NCBI RefSeq assembly: GCF_019879105.1
Contig: NZ_CP082249.1
Span: 744,001-808,000, forward strand
From: Natrinema sp. SYSU A 869
Lineage (GTDB): Archaea; Halobacteriota; Halobacteria; Halobacteriales; Natrialbaceae
Reading direction: 5' to 3'
DNA length: 64,000 nucleotides
The position numbers and the translations under genes are program-made. The notes under the pieces were generated by a model. That model saw only the letters and a list, made by a program, of their open reading frames with translations. It was not told the DNA's origin and did not search any database. This document shows positions 36,626 to 46,957 of this stretch, piece after piece; position 1 is the stretch's first letter; each line of letters opens with the position of its first letter.

Positions 36626-37291
36626 TCACACGGCGATCGGCTGATCCGCCGAGACGCAGTCAACACCGCGACGACCGAGCAGGGTCGCCATCGATCGCCG
36701 CTCGACCGTCCATGCGTGGACCTCGAGGCCCACCGTCTTCGCCCGTGGAACAATTCCGGTCGCTAGACAGCGCCAGCGATTCGCACCGAGGACGTCACAG
36801 TCGAGTTCGACCGCCGTCGTGATCGGCGTCTCGAGGTGGCGACTCGCCAGCAACCCGATTGGCTGATCCGGATCGCGCTCGCGGATCGCCCGCAGTTCGG
36901 AGACCAAAAAGGACGTCGTGACGACGCGGTTGTCGACGGCGGCGTCCTCAAGAACCGCGAGGACATCCGCGGCAATGCCGGACTCCTTGAGTTCGAGATT
37001 GACCTCGACGGACGGCGGCAGGGCCGCGAGCATGTCCGTGAGGGTCGGAATCCGCTCGTCGGACTCGAGCACCGAGTGGTCGGTGAGCTGCGTGAGGGTG
37101 GCGTCCGCGACGGTGCCGGTGCCGTCGGTGACGCGGTCGATCGTCTCGTCGTGGACGACGACGAGTTCGCCCGATCCACAGCGTCGTACGTCGAACTCGA
37201 CGGCATCGGCGTGTTCGGCGGCGGCCTGGACGGCACCGATCGTGTTCTCGGGAGCGGTCGCAGCGAAGCCGCGATGTGCGATGAGTCGCAT
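36626..37291 (-). CDS. Glycerophosphodiester phosphodiesterase (GDPD)
   Basis: Enzyme of 221 residues that releases glycerol phosphate from phosphodiesters. The GDPD motifs are present: HRGFAATAPENT at residues 6-17 with catalytic His and Arg, VEFDVRRCGSGELVVVHDETIDRVTDGTG with the metal-binding Glu/Asp and second His, and NLELKE for the third metal ligand. The C-terminal VHAWTVE is present. Length is typical of the short cytosolic form. Confidence 0.92.
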   Translation of the reverse strand: MRLIAHRGFAATAPENTIGAVQAAAEHADAVEFDVRRCGSGELVVVHDETIDRVTDGTGTVADATLTQLTDHSVLESDERIPTLTDMLAALPPSVEVNLELKESGIAADVLAVLEDAAVDNRVVTTSFLVSELRAIRERDPDQPIGLLASRHLETPITTAVELDCDVLGANRWRCLATGIVPRAKTVGLEVHAWTVERRSMATLLGRRGVDCVSADQPIAV

Positions 37292-37465
37292 TCACCGGCC
37301 TATCGGGAGCCGCGGATTTCAGTGACTCGTTCGGTCGCAGGTACCGACGCTCCGAGGGGACTTCCAAATCACTTAGCAAGCACTGTTAAACCAATACCCT
37401 GACTAGATGAGGACGATTACTGGATTGGATGACCTAACCACTCACTCGTCAGTCGTGATCAGGCC

Positions 37466-37911
37466 ATGAGCGGCCCCAGGAGTGATTCGATCGACGTGTT
37501 GCTCATCGAGGACGAGACCGAGGACGTTCGGCTCATCCGCGAGGCATTCGACGAGGTAGACGTCGAAACGTCGGTTCGCGTCGCCGCCGACGGCGACAAG
37601 CACTGACACTGCTGACCGACCGCGGCGATGAACCGCCATCGATCCCAGATCTCGTTTTGCTGGACCTAGACCTGCCGCGGATGAGCGGTCTCGAGCTACT
37701 CGAGGCGATCACGGATGAGCCAGCGCTCGCACGGCTTCCCGTGCTCGTGTTAACGCGACCGGCGACGGTCGAGGACGTTCATGCGAGTTACGAGCTCGCG
37801 GCCAACGCCTATCTCACGAAACCAACCGATCCCGAGGAGTACGCCGAGATGGTCGATGCAGTCGCCGACTTCTGGTTCAGACGAGCCGCGCTGCCGACGC
37901 GAGAGTCGTAG
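37466..37911 (+). pseudogene. Response-regulator receiver protein split by a one-base gap
   Basis: The first frame reads IDVLLIEDETEDVRLIREAFDEVDVETSVRVAADGDK and stops at about 37605. Adding one base in GACAAGCA (about 37596-37600) joins it to ALTLLTDRGDEPPSIPDLVLLDLDLPRMSG, which holds the phospho-acceptor Asp. The second frame ends the domain with LTRPATVEDVHASYELAANAYLTKP, including the conserved Lys. The result would be a stand-alone Rcp1-like receiver of about 148 residues. As written it cannot be made whole. Confidence 0.8.
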
Positions 37912-37987
37912 CGTCCTCTGGCGTCCGACTCGCGACGGTTGTCAACAAGCCCCTCCTTTGATGCGAACAGCCCACACACCGTACGGT

Positions 37988-38722
37988 ATGGCAGTCACGA
38001 CTGAGTTCGATGTCGACTTCGACGGAACCGTCGCAGTAATCACCGGTGCCAGCGGCGCGCTCGGTAGCGCCGCTGTCGACCGGTTCCGCGAGGCGGGTGC
38101 GACGGTCTGTGCCGTCGACGTGATCGCACCGGACGACGAGGATAGTCAGCTCGAGGCCGACCCCGCCGACGAACCCGACCTCGCGTTCTACGAGGCCGAT
38201 CTGACCGACGAGGACGACGTCGCGGCCCTGATGGAGTCCGTCGTCGAGGACCACGGCCGGATCGACCACTTGCTGAACATCGCCGGAACATGGCGCGGTG
38301 GCGACCACATCGAGGACACCGACCTCGAGGAGTTCGAGATGCTCGTCGACGTGAACCTGAAGACGGCCTTTCTCGCGTCAAAACACGCCCTACCCCACCT
38401 ACAGGAGACGGACGGATCGATCGTCAGCATTAGCGCGCGGTCCTCGCTCGAGGGCGGCGAGGGCGACGGCCCCTACCGGATCACGAAGGCCGGTATCCGG
38501 CTGCTGACGGAGACGCTGGCCGAGGAAAATCGCGGGACCGTCCGTGCGAACTGCGTCATGCCGAGCGTGATCGATACGCCGATGAACCGGGAGATGATGC
38601 CCGACGCTGATCATGACGAGTGGGTCGATCCGCTCGAGATTGCGGACGTGATGGCCTTCCTCTGTAGCGACGGGGCCGCGGTGACGAGCGGTGCTGCCGT
38701 GCCGGTGTACGGCGAGGCTTGA
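37988..38722 (+). CDS. Short-chain dehydrogenase/reductase (SDR)
   Basis: Oxidoreductase of 244 residues. The dinucleotide motif is TGASGALG near residues 19-26. The structural motif is LNIAGTW in place of NNAG. The catalytic Ser lies in VSISARSS and the YxxxK reads YRITK. It ends with the usual DVMAFLCSDGAAVTSGAAVPVYG. I chose ATG 37988; the longer frame overlaps the receiver gene. Substrate unknown. Confidence 0.92.
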   Translation: MAVTTEFDVDFDGTVAVITGASGALGSAAVDRFREAGATVCAVDVIAPDDEDSQLEADPADEPDLAFYEADLTDEDDVAALMESVVEDHGRIDHLLNIAGTWRGGDHIEDTDLEEFEMLVDVNLKTAFLASKHALPHLQETDGSIVSISARSSLEGGEGDGPYRITKAGIRLLTETLAEENRGTVRANCVMPSVIDTPMNREMMPDADHDEWVDPLEIADVMAFLCSDGAAVTSGAAVPVYGEA

Positions 38723-38749
38723 TCGGCAAAAAATAACGAACCCCGTCAG

Positions 38750-40098
38750 TCAGCCGAGGATACCGCTGAGGGCCTCGTACGCACCGACCGCGTTCAGTCC
38801 GAGGATCACGACAAGCGTGACGATGACGGGGATCCGAAGGGCCCAGATCCAGTAGGTTCCCCACGAACCGAGGTTTCGAATCCCTTTGCCGAGTTCCTCG
38901 AGGCCGGTGTCGGTCCCGACCCAGCCGATGTAGATGGATAGCAACAGTGCCCCGAGAATGAGCAGGATGTTGTTGGCGAGTTCGTCGTAGACCGTAAGCC
39001 ACGCCAGACTTCCGTCGTACGCGACGGGAACGCCGAAGAGGAAGATCGCGGTCCCGATGGCGAGGGTCGCCGGAACGCGGTCGATGCCGTGTTCGTCGAT
39101 CAGGTATGAAACGACGACCTCCATGATGCTGATCGCGCTCGAGAGCGCCGCGATGGTAACGGTGCCGAAGAAGATTGCCCCGAGAACACTACCGAATGGA
39201 ATGTTGCTAAACGCTTGCGAGAGCGCGATGAAGATGAAGCCCGGACCGTCACCGATTTCCACGATGTCGGCGACAGTGAGTTCACCGGAGAAGAGGACCG
39301 GGAACGCAACGAGGCCGACGGTAAACGCGATTGCTGTGTCCAGACCGACGATGATGACGGCGTCCTTGGCGAGGTTACGATCCTCACTGAGGTAGGATGC
39401 GTACGTAATCATCACACCCATCCCGAGAGAGAGCGTGAAGAACGCCTGTGCGGCGGCCGCAGGTAAGATTTCGGTCCAATTCGCAGTGATGGTACCCAGA
39501 TCCGGTGACAGGTAGTACGCGTAGGCTTCCCCAGCATTCGGAAGCGTTCCGGCGTAGACCGCTAGACCGATCAGGAGAGCGATAATTGCGGGGACCATCA
39601 GTTTAACCGAGAACTCGATCCCCCGACGGATACCGAACCCGACGACAGCGATGACGGATGCCATGAAGATCGCGTGCGTGAGTACAGGCATCATCCCGCC
39701 CGTCGTCGCCCCGAACTGCGCTGCACCGTCCGCGGCATAGCCCCCTGTAGTCCATAGACGGTGTACTGCAAGACCCAGCCAGCGACGACGCTGTAGTACG
39801 ATAGGATGACGAATCCTGCGACAACGAACACCCCTCCGATCCGCTTCCAGGACCCCGTACCGATCTGTTTGAGTGCACCGACGGGGTTCCGTTCCGTGTA
39901 TCGGCCGACGGTGAACTCGACCAGTATGACTGGAAACCCGATGAGTGCAATTAACGTGAGGTAGACGACGAGGAACGCCGCCCCACCGTATTCGCCCACT
40001 TGATACGGAAATCGCCAGACGTTACCTAACCCCACCGCACTGCCGACTGCGGCAAGAATGAAGCCTGTTCTTGTTGCCCATGTTTCGCGCTGAGCCAT
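38750..40098 (-). pseudogene. Sodium-dependent SNF-family transporter split by a one-base gap
   Basis: The first part (from 40098) carries the family signature GSAVGLGNVWRFPYQVGEYGGAAF near residues 17-40 and runs to VLQYTVYGLQG. At 39741-39745 a run of five C on the plus strand needs one more base. With it the protein continues QGGYAADGAAQFGATTGGMMPVLTHAIF and the rest of the membrane helices, giving about 449 residues. The family imports amino acids or similar solutes with Na+. Everything except the run length is consistent with a working gene. Confidence 0.82.
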
Positions 40099-40123
40099 AT
40101 CGATTGGATTGATAGAGCGGCCA

Positions 40124-40131
40124 CATATAAC
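40124..40131 (-). promoter_or_regulatory. TATA box of the SNF transporter gene
   Basis: On the minus strand TTATATGT lies 26-33 bases upstream of the ATG at 40098, predicting a leaderless transcript. Confidence 0.5.
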
Positions 40132-40370
40132 TTTTCGTGATTTCTCTAGAGGACGTCTGGGGGCTGGATACCGTTTGAAACCGCCGTTTTGAGTCGATGT
40201 CGAGATGGCAATATATTGTAAAAATGTATTACTTTCGGAAAAACGGTTGCAGTGACCGATCTCGAGTCTTTGGTTCTTTCGGACAGTGATAAATCGTGAT
40301 GGTATTACGGAATCCTTTTCCTGTTGGTCATCACAGAAGGTCGTATGATACAGCGAGGGGTGTACCGAGC

Positions 40371-41919
40371 ATGACGATGGAAGACCGTATCGACGAACTC
40401 GAGGAACGTCGCGAAGAAGCGCGTCAGGGCGGCGGCGAGGCCCGAATCGAGAAGCAACACGACAAGGGGAAGATGACCGCCCGCGAGCGGATCGATTACT
40501 TCCTCGACGACGGCACCTTCACGGAGTTCGACCAGCTTCGGACCCACCAGACGAGCCAGTTCGGCATGGAGGAGAAGAAGATTCCTGGCGACGGCGTCGT
40601 CACGGGCTACGGCGAGGTCAACGGGCGGAAGGTCTTCGTCTTCGCCCACGACTTCACCGTCTTCGGCGGCTCACTCGGCGAAGTCTTCGCCGAGAAGGTC
40701 TGCAAGGTCATGGACATGGCGATGGAGGTCGGCGCGCCCGTCATCGGACTCAACGACTCCGCCGGCGCTCGGATTCAGGAGGGGGTGAAGAGCCTCGCCG
40801 GCTTCACCGAAATCTTCCGGCGAAACCAGGAAGCAAGCGGCGTCGTCCCCCAGATATCGGGAATCATGGGCCCGTGTGCCGGCGGTGCGGTCTACTCCCC
40901 GTCGATCACCGACTTCATTTTCATGGTGAAAGACACGAGCCACATGTACATCACCGGCCCCGGCGTTACCAAGACCGTCACCGGTGAGGACGTCACCCAC
41001 GAGGAACTCGGCGGCGCGATGACTCACGCCGATAAAACCGGCGTCGCCCAGTTCGCCTGCGAGAGCGAAGAGCAGGCCCTAGACGACATCCAGCGGCTCC
41101 TTTCCTATTTGCCCCAGAACAACGTCGAGGATCCGCCTCGCGTCGAACCGTGGGACGACCCCGACCGCCGTGACGAGGAACTCAAGAGTATCGTCCCGCC
41201 GAGCCCGCAGAAGCCCTACGACATGACCGACGTCATCGATTCGGTTGTCGACGAGGGTTCCTTTTTCGAGGTCGCGGACAACTTCGCCCAGAATATCGTC
41301 GTCGGCTTCGGCCGCCTCGACGGGCGCTCGGTCGGCCTCGTCGCCAACCAGCCCCGCGTCAACGCCGGAACGCTGACCGTCGACGCCTCGATGAAGGCCT
41401 CGCGGTTCGTCCGCTTCTGTGACTCCTTTAACATCCCGATCACCACCTTCGTCGACGTCCCCGGCTACATGCCCGGGACCGACCAGGAACACCGCGGGAT
41501 CATCCGCCACGGCGCGAAACTGCTCTACGCCTACGCCGAGGCGACCGTTCCCTCCTCACAGTCATCACGCGCAAGGCCTACGGCGGTGCCTACTGCGTCA
41601 TGGCCTCGAAGAACCTCGGCGCGGACGTCAACTACGCTTGGCCGACCGCCGAGATCGCCGTCATGGGTCCACAGGGTGCGGTCAACATCCTCTACCGCGA
41701 GGAGCTTGCAGAGGCCGAAACCCCGATGAGCTCCGGGATGAACTCATCGATGAGTACCGCGAGGAGTTCGCCAACCCCTACACCGCGACGGACAAGGGCT
41801 TCCTCGACGATGTCATCGTGCCGACCGAAACGCGGCCGCGGCTGATCCGCGACCTCGAGATGCTCGAGACCAAGCGCGAACAGAACCCGGACAAGAAACA
41901 CGGCAACATCCCGCTGTAG
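40371..41919 (+). pseudogene. pccB: Propionyl-CoA carboxylase carboxyltransferase subunit, two single-base gaps
   Basis: Carboxyltransferase of about 516 residues (acyl-CoA carboxylase beta chain) that moves CO2 from biotin to propionyl- or acetyl-CoA. The frame from 40371 has [45 protein letters not shown] and [12 protein letters not shown], intact to AYAEATVP. One C missing in the run at 41550-41552 breaks it; the next frame reads [45 protein letters not shown]. One C missing at 41721-41724 breaks it again before [26 protein letters not shown]. The final residues KHGNIPL are normal. pccX follows after one base and pccA lies 2.4 kb on. Confidence 0.85.
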
Positions 41920-41920
41920 C

Positions 41921-42283
41921 ATGACCTCACAGCAACAGACCACCGCCGACGGCGCGACCACGCCGACAGCGGTGGACGAGGCTGCTAGGACCGACGGCGA
42001 ATCGGCCGGGATCGAGGCTGCCGTTCCCGGAGACGTCGACCTCGACCTGCCCGACGACGCGGACGACGAGGAGGCCGCGGCCATCGCGGCCGCCATCGGT
42101 GCCCATCTCCACGATCAGGCGCGGGCGGCCGCCGCAGCGGCTGCCAAGGGCGAAGAGACGTGGGACGGCAAGCGCTGGGCCTTCGCCGGACGCGTTCGCG
42201 CACAGCAACACCGGACCGCTCGCGTTCCGCGCGAGGCCCCGACCGATGCGTGGTCGGCCGCGGGGCGAACGAAACAGTTCTGA
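41921..42283 (+). CDS. pccX: Small acyl-CoA carboxylase subunit (acc operon protein, PccX-like)
   Basis: Acidic, Ala-rich protein of 120 residues starting one base after pccB. Its C-terminal half reads [42 protein letters not shown], the hallmark of the small third subunit described for haloarchaeal propionyl-CoA carboxylase (PccX). It resembles the epsilon-type subunit of actinobacterial carboxylases and is needed for assembly or activity. Position and motif support the call. Confidence 0.87.
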   Translation: MTSQQQTTADGATTPTAVDEAARTDGESAGIEAAVPGDVDLDLPDDADDEEAAAIAAAIGAHLHDQARAAAAAAAKGEETWDGKRWAFAGRVRAQQHRTARVPREAPTDAWSAAGRTKQF

Positions 42284-42654
42284 ACGCGCTCGATCCCCTA
42301 GTTTTCGGATCGGGCCCCTCCGTGACGACGGCGTCCGAGTGATCACGAGCGGGCGAGCACTCGAGCTGAGAGATCCGTGGACTCAAGCGAGAGAAACGAG
42401 GGGCTCTGTTGAAATATTCTTCTTCAGATGCGTTTTGCCATAAGATACGGGCTCACTACTGGGTCGCAACGTTTTACTCCGGACCGGCCAACCGACGTGC
42501 GGTGGCGCGCGCTGTCTGCGAGGCGCGACCTAAGGGAGCGCCTCGGAAGCGAACGGAGAGCGAAGCGAGCCGTGAGCAGGCCGACCGATCGCTAGTGAGG
42601 GCGGCCGATGACATTGTGCGAGGGATGAGTGAGGGAAGTATGACCGAGCGTTAG

Positions 42655-42798
42655 CGCGGGACCGTCGGTCCCGCGAACCATGCGAATAGTGCGAGACCAA
42701 AGGTCTCGCATACCATGCGAACGGGCCGTCAGCCCGTGAGCAGACGGGCAGTGCGCGGCGCGTTGCGCCGCGACTGTCGGGACGGTGAAACCGTCCCG
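42655..42798. repeat. Array of five tight hairpins
   Basis: Five stem-loops follow one another in 144 bases: CGCGGGACC-GTC-GGTCCCGCG (42655-42675), TGCGAGACC-AAA-GGTCTCGCA (42690-42710), ACGGGC-CGTCA-GCCCGT (42721-42737), CGCGGCGC-GTT-GCGCCGCG inside CAGT/ACTG (42749-42776), and CGGGACGGT-GAA-ACCGTCCCG (42778-42798). Four have three-base loops and stems of 8-9 pairs or more, yet the stem sequences differ. They could be a cruciform/REP-like chromosomal repeat, a structured RNA or protein-binding sites. Confidence 0.7.
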
Positions 42799-42822
42799 CA
42801 GCGCCCGTGAGCAGAAATCGGC

Positions 42823-42879
42823 TGGGGAGGGCGTGGCGATTCCCTGTTGCCACGATAGCAGGACGCTTCGCCCTACCCA
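42823..42879. repeat. Nested inverted repeat next to the hairpin array
   Basis: TGGGGAGGGCG (42823-42833) pairs with CGCCCTACCCA (42869-42879) with one mismatch. Inside, CGTGGC (42832-42837) pairs with GCCACG (42849-42854). The two structures overlap by two bases, so they may alternate. I recall similar GGGGAGGG...CCCTCCCC modules between genes in related haloarchaea, but could not check. Confidence 0.5.
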
Positions 42880-42911
42880 ATCCTCCAGAACACACCAATG
42901 GTACGGCGGCG

Positions 42912-44084
42912 CTACTCCGAATCGGATCCCAGTTCGGGTTCCGGTTCGGCTTCGTCTTCGGTCTCCGACGTGGTGATCGGCTCGTCGGGCTCCGCCCCGA
43001 TATCCGTTCCCATATCCTGGCCTTCCTTGATCGCCTGCGCTTCCTGTTCCATCGCCTCGACGTCCATCTCCGCCTGTTCGTCGATCTCGCCGATGATGTC
43101 CGCGATGTCGTCGAGGCCGATCAGTTCGCGGGTCTCCTCGTCGAACTCGAGGCTCTCGAGGTCGGTCCCGTTCCCCTCGACGTCGCTGCCCGAGAGGTGC
43201 TTGCCGTAGCGGCCGACCAGCGAGGTGAGTTCCTGGGGCATGACGAACGTCGTCGACTCGCCCTGACCGATATCGGCGAGCGTCTCCATCCCCTTGTCGA
43301 TGACCGCGCGCTCGCCCATCGATTCGGCGGAGCGCGCGCGCAGCACGGTCGAAATCGAGTCACCCTGGGACTCGAGGATCTGGCTCTGTTTCTCCCCTTG
43401 GGCGCGGATGATGTTCGACTGCTTGTCACCCTCCGCTTTCTCGACGGCGCTGCGGCGTTCACCCTGCGCCTCAAGGATCATCGCGCGACGACGGCGCTCG
43501 GCGGAGGTCTGTTCCTCCATCGCGCCCTTGACGCCCGCCGAGGGAGTCACCTCGCGGACCTCGACGGACTCCACGCGAATACCCCACTCGTCGGTTGGTT
43601 CGTCGAGTTCCTGTCGGATCCGCTCGTTGATCATCTCACGGCGGCTGAGCGTATCGTCGAGTTCCATGTCGCCGATCACGGCGCGCAGCGTCGTCTGGGC
43701 CAGGTTCGAGACCGCGCGCTGATAGTCGTCGACCTCGAGAAACGCGCGCTTGGCGTTCATGACCCGAATGTAGACGACTGCGTCGGCGGTCACCGGCGAG
43801 TTGTCGCGAGTGATCGCTTCCTGCTGGGGAACGTCCAGCGTCTGCGTTCGCATGTCGAACGTATAGATCCGCGAGACGAACGGCGGGACGATGTTGAGAC
43901 CCGGCTCTAGCAGTTTCCGATACTCGCCGAAGACGGTCAGCGCGGCCCTGTCGTAGGCGTCGACGATCTCGACCATCTGCCAGACCGTGACCACGACGAG
44001 GAAGAGTCCGATCAGGCCGACGAGCAAGAGCGGGTCCTCGAGCACCGATTGCGTCTGCAGCGGGCTGAGTACGAACTCGTACAT
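42912..44084 (-). CDS. SPFH/Band 7 (stomatin-like) membrane protein
   Basis: Protein of 390 residues with one N-terminal membrane helix (about 20-40), then the SPFH domain starting VDAYDRAALTVFGEYRKLLEPGLNIVPPFV. The domain continues TRDNSPVTADAVVYIRVMNAKRAFLEV and EVREVTPSAGVKGAMEEQTSAERRRRAMILEAQGE. A coiled coil rich in Glu/Gln/Arg (about 190-250) and an acidic tail follow. Such proteins form ring scaffolds in the membrane and often control proteases or lipid domains; no NfeD partner lies beside it here. Confidence 0.92.
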   Translation of the reverse strand: MYEFVLSPLQTQSVLEDPLLLVGLIGLFLVVVTVWQMVEIVDAYDRAALTVFGEYRKLLEPGLNIVPPFVSRIYTFDMRTQTLDVPQQEAITRDNSPVTADAVVYIRVMNAKRAFLEVDDYQRAVSNLAQTTLRAVIGDMELDDTLSRREMINERIRQELDEPTDEWGIRVESVEVREVTPSAGVKGAMEEQTSAERRRRAMILEAQGERRSAVEKAEGDKQSNIIRAQGEKQSQILESQGDSISTVLRARSAESMGERAVIDKGMETLADIGQGESTTFVMPQELTSLVGRYGKHLSGSDVEGNGTDLESLEFDEETRELIGLDDIADIIGEIDEQAEMDVEAMEQEAQAIKEGQDMGTDIGAEPDEPITTSETEDEAEPEPELGSDSE

Positions 44085-44319
44085 CGTGTGTATCAGGGAC
44101 TCAGATCGGATAACGCTTGCCCATAACTAGCATGGGACGCGGCCTCTTTCGACTCGCGGTCGTTTCGCTCTCGCTCGTCGCGTTTTGTCCTCGAGTCGGG
44201 GAGCAACTGACGCCGATAGTAATCGACGGTACCCGGGTTCGTCAACTGACGATACCTGTCATGTTGTCGAACCGGTTGCGAAAAAGTAAGGTAGGGCCCT
44301 CACGACGGTTCCCACAGGA

Positions 44320-46164
44320 ATGTTCAGGAAGGTTCTCGTGGCGAACCGCGGGGAGATCGCCGTTCGCGTCATGCGAGCGTGTGAGGAGTTGAACATCGGA
44401 ACCGTTGCAGTCTACTCCGAGGCAGACAAGGACTCGGGACACGTCCGCTACGCCGACGAAGCGTACAACGTGGGGCCGGCGCGTGCGGCCGACTCCTATC
44501 TCGATCACGAGGGCGTCATCGAGGCCGCACGGAAGGCCGACGCTGACGCCATCCATCCCGGCTACGGCTTCCTCGCGGAGAACGCCGAGTTCGCGGGCAA
44601 GGTCGAGGACGTCGAGGGCATCACCTGGATCGGCCCGTCCAGTGACGCGATGGAGTCCCTCGGTGAGAAGACCAAGGCTCGGAAGATCATGAGCGAGGCC
44701 GACGTGCCGATCGTCCCCGGGACCACTGACCCGGTCACCGAGCCCGAGGAGGTCAAAGAATTCGGCGAGACGCACGGCTACCCGATCGCGATCAAGGCGG
44801 AGGGTGGCGGCGGCGGCCGCGGGATGAAGGTCGTCTGGGACGAGAGCGAGGTCGAAGACCAACTCGAGAGCGCCAAACGCGAGGGCGAGGCCTACTTCGA
44901 TAACGACTCGGTCTACCTCGAGCGCTACCTCGAACAGCCCCGTCACATCGAGGTCCAGATTCTGGCCGACGAACACGGCAACGTTCGCCATCTGGGCGAG
45001 CGCGACTGCTCGCTCCAGCGCCGCCACCAGAAAGTTATCGAGGAGGGACCCTCCGCGGCCCTGACGGACGAACTTCGCGAGAAGATCGGCGAGGCTGCTC
45101 GTCGCGGCGTCGCCGCCGCGGAGTACACCAACGCCGGGACCGTCGAGTTCCTCGTCGAGGAGGAGGACCGCGAGGCGGGCGAACTGCTCGGCCCCGACGC
45201 GAACTTCTTCTTCCTCGAGGTCAACACCCGCATTCAGGTCGAGCACACCGTCACCGAGGAGATCACGGGCTACGACATCGTCAAGCGCCAGATCAAAGTG
45301 GCCGCCGGCGAGGAAGTCGACTTCGAACAGGACGATGTCGATATCGACGGTCACGCGATGGAATTCCGCATCAACGCCGAGAACGCCGCAAACGACTTTG
45401 CGCCCGCGACCGGCGGACAGCTAGAAACGTACGACCCGCCGGGCGGGATCGGCGTCCGACTCGACGACGCCCTGCGTCAGGGAGACGACCTCGTCACTGA
45501 CTACGACTCGATGATCGCGAAGCTGATCGTCTGGGGCGAGGACCGCGACGAGTGTATCGAGCGCTCGCTGCGGGCCCTCCGGGAGTACGAGATCGCGGGC
45601 ATCCCGACGATCATCCCGTTCCACCGGCTGATGCTCACCGACGAGGAGTTCGTCCAGAGCACGCACACGACGAAGTATCTCGACGAAGAGTTAGACGAGA
45701 GCCGTATCGAGGAGGCCCAGGAACAGTGGGGCGGCGACACCGGCGACGGCGGCGCGAGCGACGACGAGGACGAGGCCGTCGAGCGCGAGTTCACCGTCGA
45801 AGTCAACGGCAAGCGCTTCGAGGTCGAACTCGAGGAACGCGGCGCACCAGCCATCCCGACCGGGGATGTCGAAGCCGGCAGCGGTCAGGCAAGCCGGCCG
45901 GAGCCAGCGGGCGGCTCGAGTAGCGACGGTGGTGCCGAACTCGAGGGCGACGGAGAGACCGTCGACGCCGAGATGCAGGGGACGATCCTCGACATCGAGG
46001 TCGAGGAGGGCGATGAGGTCGCGGCCGGCGACGTGCTGGTCGTCCTCGAAGCGATGAAGATGGAAAACGACATCGTCGCCTCGCGGGGCGGCACCGTCAC
46101 GCAGATCGCCGTCGAGGAAGGCGAGAGCGTCGATATGGGCAACACGTTAGTCGTCCTCGAGTAA
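44320..46164 (+). CDS. pccA: Acetyl/propionyl-CoA carboxylase biotin carboxylase subunit with biotin carrier domain
   Basis: Protein of 614 residues. The biotin carboxylase part (about 1-450) opens with [17 protein letters not shown], has the ATP-grasp Gly-rich loop [12 protein letters not shown] and the catalytic [16 protein letters not shown]. After an acidic Gly/Ser/Asp linker the biotinyl domain occupies about 545-614, with EAMKM and the biotinylated lysine at K580. With PccB and PccX it converts propionyl-CoA to methylmalonyl-CoA (or acetyl-CoA to malonyl-CoA). The gene is intact, unlike pccB. Confidence 0.95.
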   Translation: MFRKVLVANRGEIAVRVMRACEELNIGTVAVYSEADKDSGHVRYADEAYNVGPARAADSYLDHEGVIEAARKADADAIHPGYGFLAENAEFAGKVEDVEGITWIGPSSDAMESLGEKTKARKIMSEADVPIVPGTTDPVTEPEEVKEFGETHGYPIAIKAEGGGGGRGMKVVWDESEVEDQLESAKREGEAYFDNDSVYLERYLEQPRHIEVQILADEHGNVRHLGERDCSLQRRHQKVIEEGPSAALTDELREKIGEAARRGVAAAEYTNAGTVEFLVEEEDREAGELLGPDANFFFLEVNTRIQVEHTVTEEITGYDIVKRQIKVAAGEEVDFEQDDVDIDGHAMEFRINAENAANDFAPATGGQLETYDPPGGIGVRLDDALRQGDDLVTDYDSMIAKLIVWGEDRDECIERSLRALREYEIAGIPTIIPFHRLMLTDEEFVQSTHTTKYLDEELDESRIEEAQEQWGGDTGDGGASDDEDEAVEREFTVEVNGKRFEVELEERGAPAIPTGDVEAGSGQASRPEPAGGSSSDGGAELEGDGETVDAEMQGTILDIEVEEGDEVAAGDVLVVLEAMKMENDIVASRGGTVTQIAVEEGESVDMGNTLVVLE

Positions 46165-46561
46165 CTCCGGGTCGCACGGTTAGGAGCGGACACGGCCGTC
46201 CGCGAACGTGTTCGCCGGAGTTTCGAAGGAGGTGCTCGCGCATCGAATAGATGCACGCGTCACCGATCCGAGACCCTGCGGTGATCGACGGGATGTCGGC
46301 GTCTGGCATGCTTCCCGCCGGTCCACCATCCATCCCTGACTCGAGTGTCGCGTGCACTCGGTCACAGCTGGTCGAGACGATCGGTGTGCCGATCCGGCGG
46401 CTTCACCGAGCCATCCGTCACACTGACTCACTTCTCTCGATTTGCAGCCACAAGCGCCACCTGCCCGTCTCTCAGTCACCGGTCGAGACGCTGCGCGTCT
46501 CGTCGTCGGTGCCGCCCCAGGGGAGCGGTCCGTCGTACCCCTCGGGAATGAACGGACAGAG

Positions 46562-46885
46562 CGGATCGCCGACGTGGATTATCAGGCCAACGTCCATCCG
46601 ACGCAGTTCTGGCAGGGGTACAGTCTCGGCAACGTCCGCGACCGCCCCTTTGGCGAGATCTGGGACGACGAGTCGAACCCGCTGCTCGCGGCGCTCCGGA
46701 ACCGCGAGGAGCACCTGAGCGGCAAGTGCGCGGACTGCCAGTATCGGTCGATCTGTCGCGGTGCCTCACGGCTGCGGGCGCTCGCCACGACGGGCGACCT
46801 GTTCGCTCCGGACCCGCGGTGTTACCTCAGCGACGACGAGGTGCGCGGCGAGAAACCGGGAGACCGGTCGCCGGCGGTGCTGTGA
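46562..46885 (+). pseudogene. C-terminal SPASM fragment of a radical-SAM protein
   Basis: Recognisable coding begins near RIADVDYQANVHPTQFWQ and continues GYSLGNVRDRPFGEIWDDESNPLLAALR. It ends with the Cys motif GKCADCQYRSICRGASRLRA and DPRCYLSD. This is the C-terminal SPASM/twitch region of a radical-SAM enzyme of the AhbC/AhbD (heme) or pseudo-SAM (TIGR04347-like) kind. The radical-SAM barrel with CxxxCxxC is absent: the 300 bases upstream show no match in any frame. A truncated remnant. Confidence 0.7.
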
Positions 46886-46957
46886 ACTGACCAAGGATCT
46901 CCGGCGGTCTCGAGCGGATGACTCGATCAGCGTCGGTTTTCGACCGGAGCGATTCGC

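Larger units (their letters stand above)
42284..42911. other. Long intergenic region rich in hairpins
   Basis: About 630 bases between pccX and the convergent SPFH gene. The first 180 bases are unremarkable. From about 42480 onward come GC-rich modules: a motif CCGTGAGCAG three times (42570, 42734, 42805), ACCATGCGAA twice (42677, 42712), and a run of perfect hairpins entered separately. No coding frame has haloarchaeal codon character. Confidence 0.6.

Noticed and set aside
42409..42440. GGCTCTGTTGAAA as a possible IS end
   Set aside because: It resembles an inverted-repeat end, but no matching second end, duplication or transposase is near.
42807..43910. 367-codon open frame antisense to the SPFH gene
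   Set aside because: Shadow of the Band 7 gene, whose protein has clear motifs; the antisense product has none.
44117..44392. Short frame starting like a signal peptide before pccA
   Set aside because: It runs into the pccA coding region in another frame and becomes Arg/Ser-rich; no conservation or promoter supports it.
44242..45354. 370-codon open frame antisense to pccA
   Set aside because: Complete overlap with the biotin carboxylase, which is unambiguous.
46097..46357. Minus-strand frame after pccA
   Set aside because: Part looks protein-like (DADIPSITAGSRIGDACIYSM), but the rest is Arg/Cys-rich and no start, promoter or family was found.
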